From Filomicrobium sp. (GTDB lineage Bacteria; Pseudomonadota; Alphaproteobacteria; Rhizobiales; Hyphomicrobiaceae): a stretch of DNA of 12,363 bases. Each line of letters starts with the position of its first letter. Position 1 is the stretch's first letter. The translations under genes and the position numbers were made by a program. The notes under the pieces were generated by a model, which saw nothing but the letters and a program-made list of their open reading frames with translations, had not been told where the DNA came from and searched no databases. The stretch covers positions 1 to 12,363 of the forward strand of contig JAJFHK010000477.1 of assembly GCA_021775655.1 (NCBI GenBank), written 5' to 3'. Below, piece by piece: positions 1 to 7,501 of the stretch.

Positions 1-2
1 AG

Positions 3-956
3 TCCGGTGGTGGCGAGATTCGCGTCACTGCAGGCGATGATCTGACGTTCGCGCCGAATGCGGTTTTACGCAGCCGCGATGGCACGATTAAACTAACTGC
101 CAACGGTGGAGGAAATGCTCTCGGTGATCTGACGCAGAAGAAGGGCGCAGGCGAAATCAACGCTCGTGACGGTCAACTAATTCTCCGCGCAGGTAATATC
201 AACCTCGAAAACCCGCTGATAGCTGGCACCTTCCTTTTGCGAAGCACCGGCCGTATCGAACTCTCGGAATTGCAGGTTAAGAACGACATTGATATCACCG
301 GCAAGGAAATCGTCATTGCTGAGATCGTCCATACCGGAAGCAACGGACCGTTGCTGATAAAGGCTTCTGGTGGCAGCGGACTGATGGCTGACTTGGTCGA
401 GATCAATGCTGTGTCGCCAATCGGGGTTCAGTTCGGCGTGCTTTCGACCCGGGTTGCGAAGATTCACGCTGAAAGTGAGTTCCTGGAGTTCTTGAAGACA
501 CGAATTGGCGATCGCGCGATTCTTTCGAATGCACAGTTCGAAGTTCTGGTCGACAATACAACCAAGGCAATCCAGGAGACCGGCGTGCAGTTGCATCAGG
601 TCAAGCCGGGTGAGCTGTTCTACCTCCTGCTGAACCAGCGGACATTCTCAACCGCGGTAGATACGCTGGCGATCGACCGGACCACGGCAACCCGTGTTAA
701 TCTCCCGGGTCAGCCGTTCGCAATCGAGTCGGATGATGTCACGACCCATACCGGAGTTGGGCTCGATGAGAACCTGCTGCCGCTTCAGGAGACGGAGGAG
801 GCGTTGGAGGATGCGATGATCGAGGCAGGTTCCAGCCTGCCGAACAACTTCGTTACTTCGTTCGGGGGTCAGCAATCGGATCTTGGCGGTACTATTATTA
901 ACCTTTGCGAAAGGCCGAGCACTGTAAATCTTGGGGACTTTGCAGCGTGCCAGTGA
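3..956 (+). CDS. Large haemagglutinin/adhesin-like surface protein, C-terminal part (5' end outside window)
   Basis: The reading frame is open from position 3 and ends at a TGA at 954-956, giving 317 residues that are the tail of a longer protein. The first ~150 residues have the low-complexity look of a beta-helix: Gly/Asn/Asp-rich turns alternate with short hydrophobic strands (for example DGTIKLTANGGG, INLENPLIAG, LLIKASGGSG). This is typical of the filamentous haemagglutinin/two-partner-secretion and autotransporter passenger class. The last ~150 residues are less repetitive, with an acidic segment (LPLQETEEALEDAM) and two late cysteines (NLCERP, AACQ). No outer-membrane beta-barrel is seen before the stop, so secretion would need a separate partner if it is a TpsA-type protein. 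The IalB-family gene follows 49 bp downstream on the same strand and may be cotranscribed. The class is inferred from composition; I do not recognise a specific family member. A start inside the window is unlikely because the frame continues smoothly to the left edge. Confidence 0.6.
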   Translation, partial: SGGGEIRVTAGDDLTFAPNAVLRSRDGTIKLTANGGGNALGDLTQKKGAGEINARDGQLILRAGNINLENPLIAGTFLLRSTGRIELSELQVKNDIDITGKEIVIAEIVHTGSNGPLLIKASGGSGLMADLVEINAVSPIGVQFGVLSTRVAKIHAESEFLEFLKTRIGDRAILSNAQFEVLVDNTTKAIQETGVQLHQVKPGELFYLLLNQRTFSTAVDTLAIDRTTATRVNLPGQPFAIESDDVTTHTGVGLDENLLPLQETEEALEDAMIEAGSSLPNNFVTSFGGQQSDLGGTIINLCERPSTVNLGDFAACQ

Positions 957-1005
957 TTTCCAAGATAGGGCCGCTGATGGACAACCCAAATTTGGAGACT
1001 ACTCG

Positions 1006-1590
1006 ATGACATTTCTGCACAGGATTCTGCCCAGACTGGCGGCCTTCGCTGTGATTGCTGTTGCTGCAACTGCTCCAGTGCAGGCCGGCCCTGACGAGAA
1101 GAATGCTAAAAAGTTTGAGGCGGCTGCCTCGGACAAATCGCAGACAGCAGCACCAAAAGTTGATCGAGTAACATTCGGCGAATGGGAGCTTGAGTGCTTC
1201 GATCCCAAGGTAAACGGTCTTCAGTGTCAGATTGTTCAGAAGCTTGTATCCAAAGATACCGAACAGCTAGTGCTGGTTGTATCTGTTGCGCATGAGCCGA
1301 ATTCGAACAAAAACCTTCTGCAGATGGCGCTGCCTTTGAACTTTATGCTGAAGCCCGGCGTCGAGATCGCTATTGGTGAAGCGAAGACCGTGGTTCAGGT
1401 CGACCGCTGCTCGGCTCAAGGCTGCTTTGTCGAGGGCGTCGCCGGAGATGATCTCGTCGATGCGATGGCCAAGGGTTCCAAAGCTGATGTGAAGTTTCTG
1501 GCGAACGCCGAGAAGCGGCTCGTTATCCCGTTCTCGCTTTCAGGCTTCACAAAAGCCTACTCCGCTATGAAAAGTCGCAATGCAGGTTGA
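1006..1590 (+). CDS. Invasion-associated locus B (IalB) family secreted protein
   Basis: This 194-residue exported protein has a signal peptide at residues 1-27 (basic MTFLHRILPR, hydrophobic AAFAVIAVAA, likely cleavage VQA|GP). A Lys/Ala-rich linker leads to the IalB-type domain at about residues 52-185, which opens with FGEWELEC and contains the family's paired cysteines: C64, C74, C135 and C140, probably two disulfides in the periplasm. The family is named after Bartonella IalB, linked to erythrocyte invasion, but it is widespread in free-living Rhizobiales where its role is poorly defined, so no virulence claim is made. I chose the ATG at 1006 because it begins the signal peptide and has a GGAG about 9 nt upstream. 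An in-frame TTG at 931 would add 25 hydrophilic residues in front of the signal peptide and overlap the preceding gene. A terminator follows at 1628. Family assignment is fairly sure; function is not. Confidence 0.82.
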   Translation: MTFLHRILPRLAAFAVIAVAATAPVQAGPDEKNAKKFEAAASDKSQTAAPKVDRVTFGEWELECFDPKVNGLQCQIVQKLVSKDTEQLVLVVSVAHEPNSNKNLLQMALPLNFMLKPGVEIAIGEAKTVVQVDRCSAQGCFVEGVAGDDLVDAMAKGSKADVKFLANAEKRLVIPFSLSGFTKAYSAMKSRNAG

Positions 1591-1627
1591 CGGGGCCGGA
1601 CTCAAAGCACGGGTGTCAGGAATTTTG

Positions 1628-1656
1628 AAGGGGCTGGTGGAGACGCCGGCCCTTTT
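1628..1656 (+). terminator. Rho-independent terminator after the IalB-family gene
   Basis: The hairpin pairs AAGGG and CUGGUG (1628-1639, one bulged G) with CGCCGG and CCCUU (1644-1654) around a GAGA tetraloop, then ends in TTTT. It lies 37 bp after the stop codon of the IalB-family gene and points the same way. It probably closes an adhesin/IalB transcript. Confidence 0.6.
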
Positions 1657-1764
1657 CGTATCTGTCCGTCGTCGTCTAGAAATGAAGCCGATGATTTCAA
1701 AACCCTAACTTATCGATTCGCATTAAAGTGTCTGAGGGATGCCCGCGGGGACAGCCTCATGAAC
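1657..1764. other. Intergenic sequence with no recognisable feature
   Basis: No open frame, ribosome site or convincing promoter was found. The stretch separates the terminator from the recognisable part of the b561 pseudogene and may hold the unrecognisable 5' part of that decayed gene. Confidence 0.4.
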
Positions 1765-2132
1765 TAGCAACCTGAGCCAGCGCCCGGGACATTTCTTGAA
1801 CCGGTAGCGGTGCGGACCGTTCATGCGGCGCTCTAGGCCTTCATGTTCATCATGCTTGTCTCCGGTTGCCTGAGTTGAGGGGGGCGCTTATCAACTTCTT
1901 CTTCGTTATCAACCTAAGGAAATTCGAGGAAACATTGCTTTTCGAGAGCGTTTTGCCACGGGGGCTGGGCTTGACGTTCAAGGAGTTCGAATGGCCGGTC
2001 GATTTAATTCACAAGCTTAGCGGAGGCTGCCTGCTTTGGCTCCTCGTCGCACTTCATGCTGGAGCCGCACTATATCACCATGTCGTGCGCAAGGATGTGG
2101 CTATGGGCCGAATGGTGCCGTTCGACCGATAG
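1765..2132 (+). pseudogene. Cytochrome b561-family membrane haem protein, disrupted (stop plus frameshift)
   Basis: Two frames together read as the C-terminal two-thirds of a bacterial cytochrome b561 (b-haem inner-membrane electron carrier). In frame with 1810, the sequence reads VRTVHAAL, then a TAG at 1834-1836 where the family has Tyr, then AFMFIMLVSGCLS, matching the 'H-x-x-LY-x-x-x-x-x-M-x-x-SG' helix with its haem-ligand His. The frame stops at 1876. The homology continues in the frame starting near 1866, with WPVDLIHKLSGG, LLVALHAGAALYHH and RMVPFD before a TAG at 2130-2132. This is the usual final helix with its conserved His and the C-terminal 'R-M-x-P'. The N-terminal helix is not recognisable, and another TAG sits at 1765. 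At least one nonsense and one frameshift change are therefore needed to explain it. A TTG-initiated 88-residue ORF from 1866 could be translated but lacks half the four-helix bundle. I consider the gene dead. Confidence 0.72.
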
Positions 2133-2306
2133 ATAAACCAGAAGCGTCTCTTGAATATTCGCTCCAACTGTTTGTCCCCTTACAATGGCAGTTCGACATG
2201 ATGATCAAGAGCGACGACCCGAGAGTGGCCCGACGCCGATGCCGCAGAAATCCGCCACCGGATTGCGCCGTTGTTTTTGGAGCCATGCGTTAGCGATGCA
2301 GATTAG
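2133..2306 (+). pseudogene. Decayed coding remnant, possibly the C-terminus of a TetR-type regulator
   Basis: After the b561 remnant, the frame with codons at 2135, 2138 and so on reads LEYSLQLFVPLQWQFDMMIK and SDD. A shift into the frame ending at the TAG 2304-2306 then reads TREWPDADAAEIRHRIAPLFL. A 'WPDAD...R-x-R-I-A-x-L-F-L' ending resembles the last helix of many TetR/AcrR-family repressors, and such genes often sit just upstream of RND efflux operons. The DNA-binding N-terminus is absent. The match is from memory and short, so treat this as a hypothesis. An alternative is non-coding promoter DNA of the efflux operon. Confidence 0.25.
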
Positions 2307-2367
2307 TTTTGTGATAGGGGTGTGACTCAAGCATCCTGTGCTTCTCCAATTCAAACAGCGATCGACA

Positions 2368-3531
2368 ATGAAACATCTCAAAGCTCTGCCGTACTTACTC
2401 CTAGTTGCAATTGGAACTATTTCCTTGGCAGGCTGCGGTTCCGAAGCCGCAAATCCAGGGCAACCCAGTGCACCGCCACCGTCGGTTGTTGTCGATCGTG
2501 TTGTGCTGAAGGATCTGGTCAATCACAACGACTACACGGGGCGAATCGAAGCAATCGATACCGTGCAACTCCGTGCCCGCGTGCAGGGTTTCCTGAAGTC
2601 GCGCGCTTTCACCGAAGGTGCCGAAGTCAAAAAGGGGGAGCTCCTCTTTGAGATAGAGGACGATAGTTACAAGATCGCCGTTGCACAGGCTGAAGCAAAT
2701 TTAAGTAGTGCCAAGGCAGCGCTGACCCTCGCGCAACAGACATTTGACCGAACGAAAACACTTGAACAGCGAAATGTCTCATCAAAGGCCAACCTCGACA
2801 CTGCGCGTTCGCAACTATCCCAGGCGCAAGCAACGGTGCAGGCACAGGCAGCCGCATTGCAAACACACAATCTCAACTTGAGCTATACGCGGATTGAAGC
2901 GCCGATGGATGGCCGGGTCGGCCGCACCGCCTATTCGGTTGGCAATCTCGTTGGTCCGACGAGCGAACCGCTGGTGACGATCGTCGCGCAAGACCCAATG
3001 TATGTGACATTTCCCGTGCCACAGCGTGTTCTGCTTGCCGTTCGGAAGGCTGGGCGTGGGCCGGACAGCGTTACCGTCGAACTCCGGCTTGGAGATGGTT
3101 CCGTCTACGGCGAAGAAGGGACAATCAAATTCGTCGATGTCCAGACGACCGCTTCGACGGACTCGGTGACCGTGCGGGCAAGCATCCCAAATCCAAAACG
3201 CTTCCTCGTCGACCAGCAACTCGTGAATGTGCGGGTCATCCGCAAGGCCCGGGAAAGCAAGCTGGTCATTCCGCAGGCGGCCTTGGTTCTTGACCAGCAA
3301 GGTGCCTATGTCCTAGCCGTTGGTGCTGGCAACAGAGTCGAGATCAGACGCATCGTGCCTGGCGAACAAAGCGGTCCCTTGATGGTTGTGACCTCAGGTT
3401 TGAATGCTGGAGATCGTGTGATCGTTAGCGGTCATCAGAAGGCGCGTCCCGGAGAACTCGTTCAGCCAACGGAGGCGGCTCCGGCACTCCAATCGACTGT
3501 TGTTCCCGCCAAATTAGAAAAGCAACCATGA
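2368..3531 (+). CDS. RND efflux periplasmic adaptor (membrane fusion) lipoprotein, AcrA/MexA-like
   Basis: This 387-residue protein would link the inner-membrane RND pump to an outer-membrane channel in a tripartite drug/toxic-compound exporter. Residues 1-23 are a lipoprotein signal with lipobox LAGC (acylated Cys23). A beta-barrel/lipoyl half follows ([20 protein letters not shown], then [17 protein letters not shown]). Next is an alpha-helical hairpin rich in Ala/Gln (about residues 100-170), the second lipoyl half with [14 protein letters not shown], and a beta-barrel plus membrane-proximal domain with [16 protein letters not shown]. Length and domain order fit the family. I chose the ATG at 2368 because it starts the lipoprotein signal. 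It has no clear Shine-Dalgarno; an in-frame GTG at 2338 would only add 10 residues ahead of the signal. The stop overlaps the pump start (ATGA at 3528-3531), so translation is probably coupled. Substrates cannot be read from sequence. Confidence 0.93.
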   Translation: MKHLKALPYLLLVAIGTISLAGCGSEAANPGQPSAPPPSVVVDRVVLKDLVNHNDYTGRIEAIDTVQLRARVQGFLKSRAFTEGAEVKKGELLFEIEDDSYKIAVAQAEANLSSAKAALTLAQQTFDRTKTLEQRNVSSKANLDTARSQLSQAQATVQAQAAALQTHNLNLSYTRIEAPMDGRVGRTAYSVGNLVGPTSEPLVTIVAQDPMYVTFPVPQRVLLAVRKAGRGPDSVTVELRLGDGSVYGEEGTIKFVDVQTTASTDSVTVRASIPNPKRFLVDQQLVNVRVIRKARESKLVIPQAALVLDQQGAYVLAVGAGNRVEIRRIVPGEQSGPLMVVTSGLNAGDRVIVSGHQKARPGELVQPTEAAPALQSTVVPAKLEKQP

Positions 3532-6500
3532 TCTTTGATATCTTCATCCGCCGACCGCGGCTGGCAATGGTCATTTCGCTGGTTATCACATTGGCTGGCC
3601 TGATCGCGATCATGGTAATCCCGGTCGCACAATACCCGAATATTGCGCCGCCCACCGTGCGTGTTTCGGCCACCTACTCTGGTGCCGATGCGCGGACGGT
3701 CGAAGAGAGCATCGCGCAACCGTTGGAGAACGCCATCAACGGTGTGACCGACATGCGCTATATGAAGTCGACCTCGGCCAATGACGGTTCGTATTCGCTG
3801 AACGTGACGTTTGACCTTGCGACCGACCCGGATATCGCGACTGTCAATGTTCAGAACCGTGCCAACCTTGCGCAGTCAAAGCTGCCGCAAGAAGTGCGCA
3901 CAACCGGACTGACGATTCAGAAGGTGTCGACTGATCTTCTACAAGTCTTCATGTTCCGCTCTAGCAATGATGAGCATGATCAGTTGTTCTTAAGCAACTT
4001 CGTCACGCTCAATGTTCTCGACGAACTCAAGCGCGTGTCCGGTGTCGGTGATGCGTCGATCTTCGGTGCGCGTGACTACTCCATGCGGATTTGGATCGAC
4101 CCCGAAAAACTCGCCAACTTTTCGATGACACCAAATGACGTGATTGCTGCCGTCCAATCCCAGAATCTCCAAGCCGCAGCCGGTCGTATCGGGGCGGCGC
4201 CGCTCAGCGATGATCAGCGCCTGCAACTGACTATCACTACAAAGGGCCGACTAACTTCGACCACCGAGTTTGGCAATGTCATCGTGCGCAGTGAAGCTGA
4301 CGGATCATTCGTCCGCATCCGCGACGTGGCACGCGTTGAACTAGAAGCAGCCAATTTTGATACAGTAGCGCGCTATCAGGGACGACCTGCGGCGCCTATC
4401 GGCGTGTACCTTGCTCCGGGCGCCAACGCTGTTGCCGTCGCCCAAGCTGTTTCGAAGCGCCTCGACGAATTGAAGCCCCGCTTTCCGGCCGGCGTCACAT
4501 ACGCATACATCTACAACACAGCTGATTTTGTCTCATCAATGATGGAGAAAGTCGTCGAAACCCTGCTTGAGGCTTTCGTGCTTGTGGCGCTGGTCGTCTT
4601 CATCTTCCTTGGACGTTTGCGGCCAACGCTTATTCCGCTGATTGCTGTACCGGTCGCAGTGATTGGAACCTTTGCAGTCTTGTTGGCATTCGGATACTCG
4701 GCGAACACCATAACACTGCTCGCGCTCGTGCTTGCGATCGGCATTGTTGTCGATGATGCGATCATCGTCGTCGAGAATGTCGAACGTGTCATGGAGGAAG
4801 AGCCAGAGCTGTCACCTGCTGATGCAACTCGCAAGGCGATGGGCGAAATTGCGGGGCCGGTTGTTGCGATAACACTAGGATTGTTGTCCGTGTTCGTGCC
4901 GGTCGCATTCCTGCCTGGAAGTACCGGAGCGTTGTTCCGTCAGTTTGCCATCACGATCTCGGCTGCCATGGTGATTTCCGCCATCAACGCGCTGACGCTA
5001 GCCCCGGCGCTATGTTCATTGTTACTGAAGCCCGGGCATCCTGTCGGCATTATGAAACGCGTGACGACCGTCATCAACGGTGTGGCAGACGGTTATGCTG
5101 CAATCGTTGGGCGTCTTGTGAAGGTGGCGGCGTTGTCCATCGTTACTGTGGCCATACTCGGCGCTGCGACAGGTTGGTTGTTTCTCTCAACTCCGTCTGG
5201 ATTCTTGCCCGAGGAGGACAAGGGCTTCCTGATAACGATTTTCAATCTGCCACCAGGCGCATCGCTCAACCGCACAGATGAAGCCGCTAAGAAGGCCGAG
5301 GCGATTGTCAACAAAGACCCGGCAGTTACCGGGGCTGTGACTATTCTCGGTCTCGATTTTCTGGGTGGTGGATCGTCTTCAAGCGCAGGAGTCATGTTCG
5401 TTCGCCTGAAGCCGTATGAAGAGCGCAAAGCGGCCAACATGCATTCGTCTGTTGTTGCAGGTCGACTGTTTGGCGCGCTATCGCAGATCACAGACGGTTT
5501 TTTTCTCGCCCTCAACCCACCGGCAATCTCCGGCATTGGCCAGACCGGAGGCTTCGAGTTTATTCTAGAAGGACTGGAAGGGCAGGAGCCAACTGCCATG
5601 GCGGCGACGATGCGCGGTTTGATCATTGCTGCAAATCAACGCCCGGAGTTAAGTCGTGTTTTTTCCTCGTTTGAGGCGTCAACCCCACAAATCAAGCTCG
5701 ACATCGATCGCGACAAGATCCAGACACTTGGCGTCAACTTGTCGGACGTGTTTTCTGCGCTGCAGGCGACACTGGGTGGTTACTATGTCAACGACTTCAA
5801 TCTCTTTGGCCGAACCTGGACGGTGCGACTACAGGCAGAACAAAAAAGTCGCGCATCGATCGAGGACATCTATCGCATTCAGTTACGCAATCGCGATGGC
5901 AATATGATCCCATTGTCGACTGTGGCACGGGCCACACTCGATGTCGGACCACGCACAATCGTGCGATACAACAACTATCGCGCTGTCGCGATTAATGGTT
6001 CGCCCGCGCCTGGACGAGGTGATGGCGACGCGGTTGCTGCCATGTCTGATCTGTCAAAGAATACGTTGCCGATAGGCTATGGGTCCGAATGGACGGGCCA
6101 GGCGCTTGAGCAGCAATTGTCGGCCGGACAGACGCCCATTGTGATCGGCCTAGCAGTCCTGTTTGCCTTTCTGTTTCTGGTCGCGCTTTATGAAAGCTGG
6201 AACGTACCGATACCGGTTCTCTTATCTGTTGTTGTTGCCGTTCTGGGTGCGATGTTGTCGCTTTGGTTCTTCCGAATGAGTTTCGTTCTCTATGCGCAAA
6301 TTGGTATCGTCGTACTCATCGCGCTGGCGGCAAAGAACTCCATCCTTATGACCGAATTCTCGCTTGAGCGGCGTGGCGAGGGGCAGTCGATTCTGCAATC
6401 CGCGGTCACCGGCGCACGGCAACGGTTCCGCCCCGTGATGATGACAAGCTTTGCGTTCATCGCTGGGCTGATTCCACTCGTTCGCGCATCCGGACCGGGT

Positions 6501-6719
6501 GCGGACAGCATGTATGCTGTCGGCCTGCCTGTACTGTCTGGTATGATTGCTGCCTCGGTATTTGGAATCTTTTTGATTCCAATGCTCTATGTCGTGTTCC
6601 AGCGCATGCGCGAAGGAGATTGGTTCGGACGCAAGAAAAACGACGATGCTGAAATAAAGTCGGACTCTAGAACGGACGTGGAACCGGCACCTAGAGCCGT
6701 TGACTTCGACGGACCCTAG
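3528..6719 (+). CDS. RND efflux pump inner-membrane subunit, AcrB/HAE1 family
   Basis: This 1063-residue proton-driven exporter is close in size to AcrB (1049). The N-terminus ([20 protein letters not shown]) is the first membrane helix, followed by the periplasmic porter domain with [20 protein letters not shown]. The proton-relay residues are intact: the Asp pair in [15 protein letters not shown] (D409, D410; D407/D408 in AcrB) and the Lys in [13 protein letters not shown] (K936; K940 in AcrB). Membrane helices 2-6 lie at about 340-500 and helices 8-12 at about 870-1030, flanking the second large periplasmic loop. The last ~30 residues are a charged cytoplasmic tail. The gene overlaps the adaptor stop by 4 bp. 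No TolC/OprM-type channel gene lies nearby, so the channel must be encoded elsewhere. The substrate is unknown: drugs, bile-like compounds, plant phenolics and dyes are typical for the HAE1 class. Broken genes lie immediately upstream, but nothing suggests that the pump itself is defective. Confidence 0.95.
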   Translation: MIFDIFIRRPRLAMVISLVITLAGLIAIMVIPVAQYPNIAPPTVRVSATYSGADARTVEESIAQPLENAINGVTDMRYMKSTSANDGSYSLNVTFDLATDPDIATVNVQNRANLAQSKLPQEVRTTGLTIQKVSTDLLQVFMFRSSNDEHDQLFLSNFVTLNVLDELKRVSGVGDASIFGARDYSMRIWIDPEKLANFSMTPNDVIAAVQSQNLQAAAGRIGAAPLSDDQRLQLTITTKGRLTSTTEFGNVIVRSEADGSFVRIRDVARVELEAANFDTVARYQGRPAAPIGVYLAPGANAVAVAQAVSKRLDELKPRFPAGVTYAYIYNTADFVSSMMEKVVETLLEAFVLVALVVFIFLGRLRPTLIPLIAVPVAVIGTFAVLLAFGYSANTITLLALVLAIGIVVDDAIIVVENVERVMEEEPELSPADATRKAMGEIAGPVVAITLGLLSVFVPVAFLPGSTGALFRQFAITISAAMVISAINALTLAPALCSLLLKPGHPVGIMKRVTTVINGVADGYAAIVGRLVKVAALSIVTVAILGAATGWLFLSTPSGFLPEEDKGFLITIFNLPPGASLNRTDEAAKKAEAIVNKDPAVTGAVTILGLDFLGGGSSSSAGVMFVRLKPYEERKAANMHSSVVAGRLFGALSQITDGFFLALNPPAISGIGQTGGFEFILEGLEGQEPTAMAATMRGLIIAANQRPELSRVFSSFEASTPQIKLDIDRDKIQTLGVNLSDVFSALQATLGGYYVNDFNLFGRTWTVRLQAEQKSRASIEDIYRIQLRNRDGNMIPLSTVARATLDVGPRTIVRYNNYRAVAINGSPAPGRGDGDAVAAMSDLSKNTLPIGYGSEWTGQALEQQLSAGQTPIVIGLAVLFAFLFLVALYESWNVPIPVLLSVVVAVLGAMLSLWFFRMSFVLYAQIGIVVLIALAAKNSILMTEFSLERRGEGQSILQSAVTGARQRFRPVMMTSFAFIAGLIPLVRASGPGADSMYAVGLPVLSGMIAASVFGIFLIPMLYVVFQRMREGDWFGRKKNDDAEIKSDSRTDVEPAPRAVDFDGP

Positions 6720-6822
6720 AGAATCCGTCTTGGTCAAGTGACCTTTAGCGTCCATTGGCGATCGTAGCCGTTTAGGAGTTTTTGACTTAAATTGTTTATC
6801 AGCGGGACTTGCATAGAACGAT

Positions 6823-6906
6823 AGCGGTTAATTTGGAGGTAGCCGCTTGGCCCGTTGCCTCCGTGCTGCTTCTGACGCAGTGGGCCAATTTCGCAAGATC
6901 CTCCAA
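6823..6906 (+). other. Candidate structured RNA element: two adjacent hairpins with possible pseudoknot
   Basis: Hairpin 1 pairs AGCGGUUA (6823-6830) with UAGCCGCU (6840-6847), an 8-bp stem with one G-U, around a 9-nt loop containing UUGGAGG. Hairpin 2 pairs UUGGCCCGUUGC (6847-6858) with GCAGUGGGCCAA (6877-6888), 12 bp with two G-U wobbles. The two share one base at 6847. The loop segment UUGGAGG (6833-6839) is exactly complementary to CCUCCAA at 6900-6906, which would make a 7-bp pseudoknot. It could be the 3' end or processing structure of the efflux mRNA, or an independent RNA. I do not recognise a known family. Structures were found by eye without energy calculation. Confidence 0.3.
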
Positions 6907-6968
6907 TGCGTAGTAACAGGGCAACACCGGGGACGGGAACCGGTAGTGCGATGCTTTCATATGGCAAC

Positions 6969-6984
6969 GTATGATATAACATCC
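6969..6984. promoter_or_regulatory. Zur-like operator (ATGATATAACAT core) upstream of the zinc genes
   Basis: The core at 6971-6982 is an imperfect palindrome in which 10 of 12 positions match their reverse complement. It differs at one position from ATGTTATAACAT, the type of core I recall for Zur boxes. It lies 28 bp before the GTG start at 7011 and overlaps two -10-like hexamers (TATGAT at 6970, TATAAC at 6975), a good position for repression. The downstream genes encode zinc-type proteins, which supports the reading. The consensus is from memory, not from a matrix search. Confidence 0.55.
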
Positions 6985-7010
6985 GCTCCGTTCAACTGGA
7001 GTGGAAAGAC

Positions 7011-7406
7011 GTGCGTGGTTTTCGCCGAACGCATTGGTTGGTTTGGGGCTGCATTACCGTACTGGTGATCCAGTTGGTTGCGGCGTTCGGCCATCATCGC
7101 GACCACTCGCCCATAAGCACGCACGATTTCATCGCGGATGCTTATGGCCATGTCCACACCACATCGGCCCATTCAGAAGGCGAAGCAGGCCACGAGCACG
7201 AAGACCACCACGACGACGGCGATAGCTGCGATATCTGCCTTTCGCTCCGCACGCTGTCGACAGGCCTCCTTCCGGATCTATCTGCGCCAGTCGCTTGCGA
7301 GGGGCTCACACCGGTCGTAACCGGCTGCGCCACACGAAAGCTGGCCCAATTTCGCCCCGAGCGGGCAAACCTTCCACGCGCCCCTCCACTTCGTCCGTTT
7401 CTTTGA
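7011..7406 (+). CDS. Small His-rich exported or membrane-anchored protein, DUF2946-like, zinc-associated
   Basis: This 131-residue protein has one hydrophobic segment (residues 9-26, WLVWGCITVLVIQLVAAF) acting as signal or anchor. A putative metal-binding stretch follows, with His at 28, 29, 32, 38, 47, 49, 54, 61, 63, 66 and 67 plus several Asp/Glu. It leads directly into a CDICLSL motif (C73, C76). The short size, His-rich middle and CxxC match what I recall of DUF2946-type proteins that accompany TonB receptors for metals. I infer a periplasmic zinc-binding or zinc-transfer role; this is not shown. The C-terminus is basic and Pro-rich (ANLPRAPPLRPFL). The GTG start at 7011 is supported by GGAG at 6998-7001 and by giving a compact N-terminus before the hydrophobic segment. 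It is first in a likely two-gene transcript with the ZnuD-like receptor 95 bp downstream, behind the Zur-like site. Confidence 0.72.
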   Translation: MRGFRRTHWLVWGCITVLVIQLVAAFGHHRDHSPISTHDFIADAYGHVHTTSAHSEGEAGHEHEDHHDDGDSCDICLSLRTLSTGLLPDLSAPVACEGLTPVVTGCATRKLAQFRPERANLPRAPPLRPFL

Positions 7407-7501
7407 GATGAAACTCATCCCACACGAATAGCGCGCGTCATCGAGTGACGGCGCCGGAAACCGCGTGGAATTTCCCAGATACGGTACAGTGGAGCGCTGC
7501 C

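Larger units (their letters stand above)
6720..7010. other. 290-bp intergenic region between efflux operon and zinc locus
   Basis: No convincing gene is present; the only plus-strand frame is short and lacks a ribosome site and a domain. The left part holds the two-hairpin element listed at 6823-6906. A small inverted repeat ACCGG/CCGGT lies at 6926-6944. The right end holds the Zur-like palindrome at 6971-6982 and the ribosome site of the following GTG-started gene. No classical U-tract terminator was found directly after the pump gene. Confidence 0.5.

Noticed and set aside
931..1005. TTG-started N-terminal extension of the IalB-family gene
   Set aside because: It would place 25 polar residues before an obvious signal peptide and overlap the previous gene; ATG 1006 has a good ribosome site.
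5093..5626. 177-codon minus-strand open frame
   Set aside because: It lies entirely inside the RND pump gene, has arginine/proline-rich shadow composition and no domain.
6222..6755. 177-codon minus-strand open frame
   Set aside because: It is antisense to the 3' end of the pump gene, with no recognisable domain or ribosome site.
7445..7501. Upstream GTG start for the ZnuD-like receptor
   Set aside because: No ribosome site, and the extension would bury the signal peptide; ATG 7502 has GGAG at the right distance.
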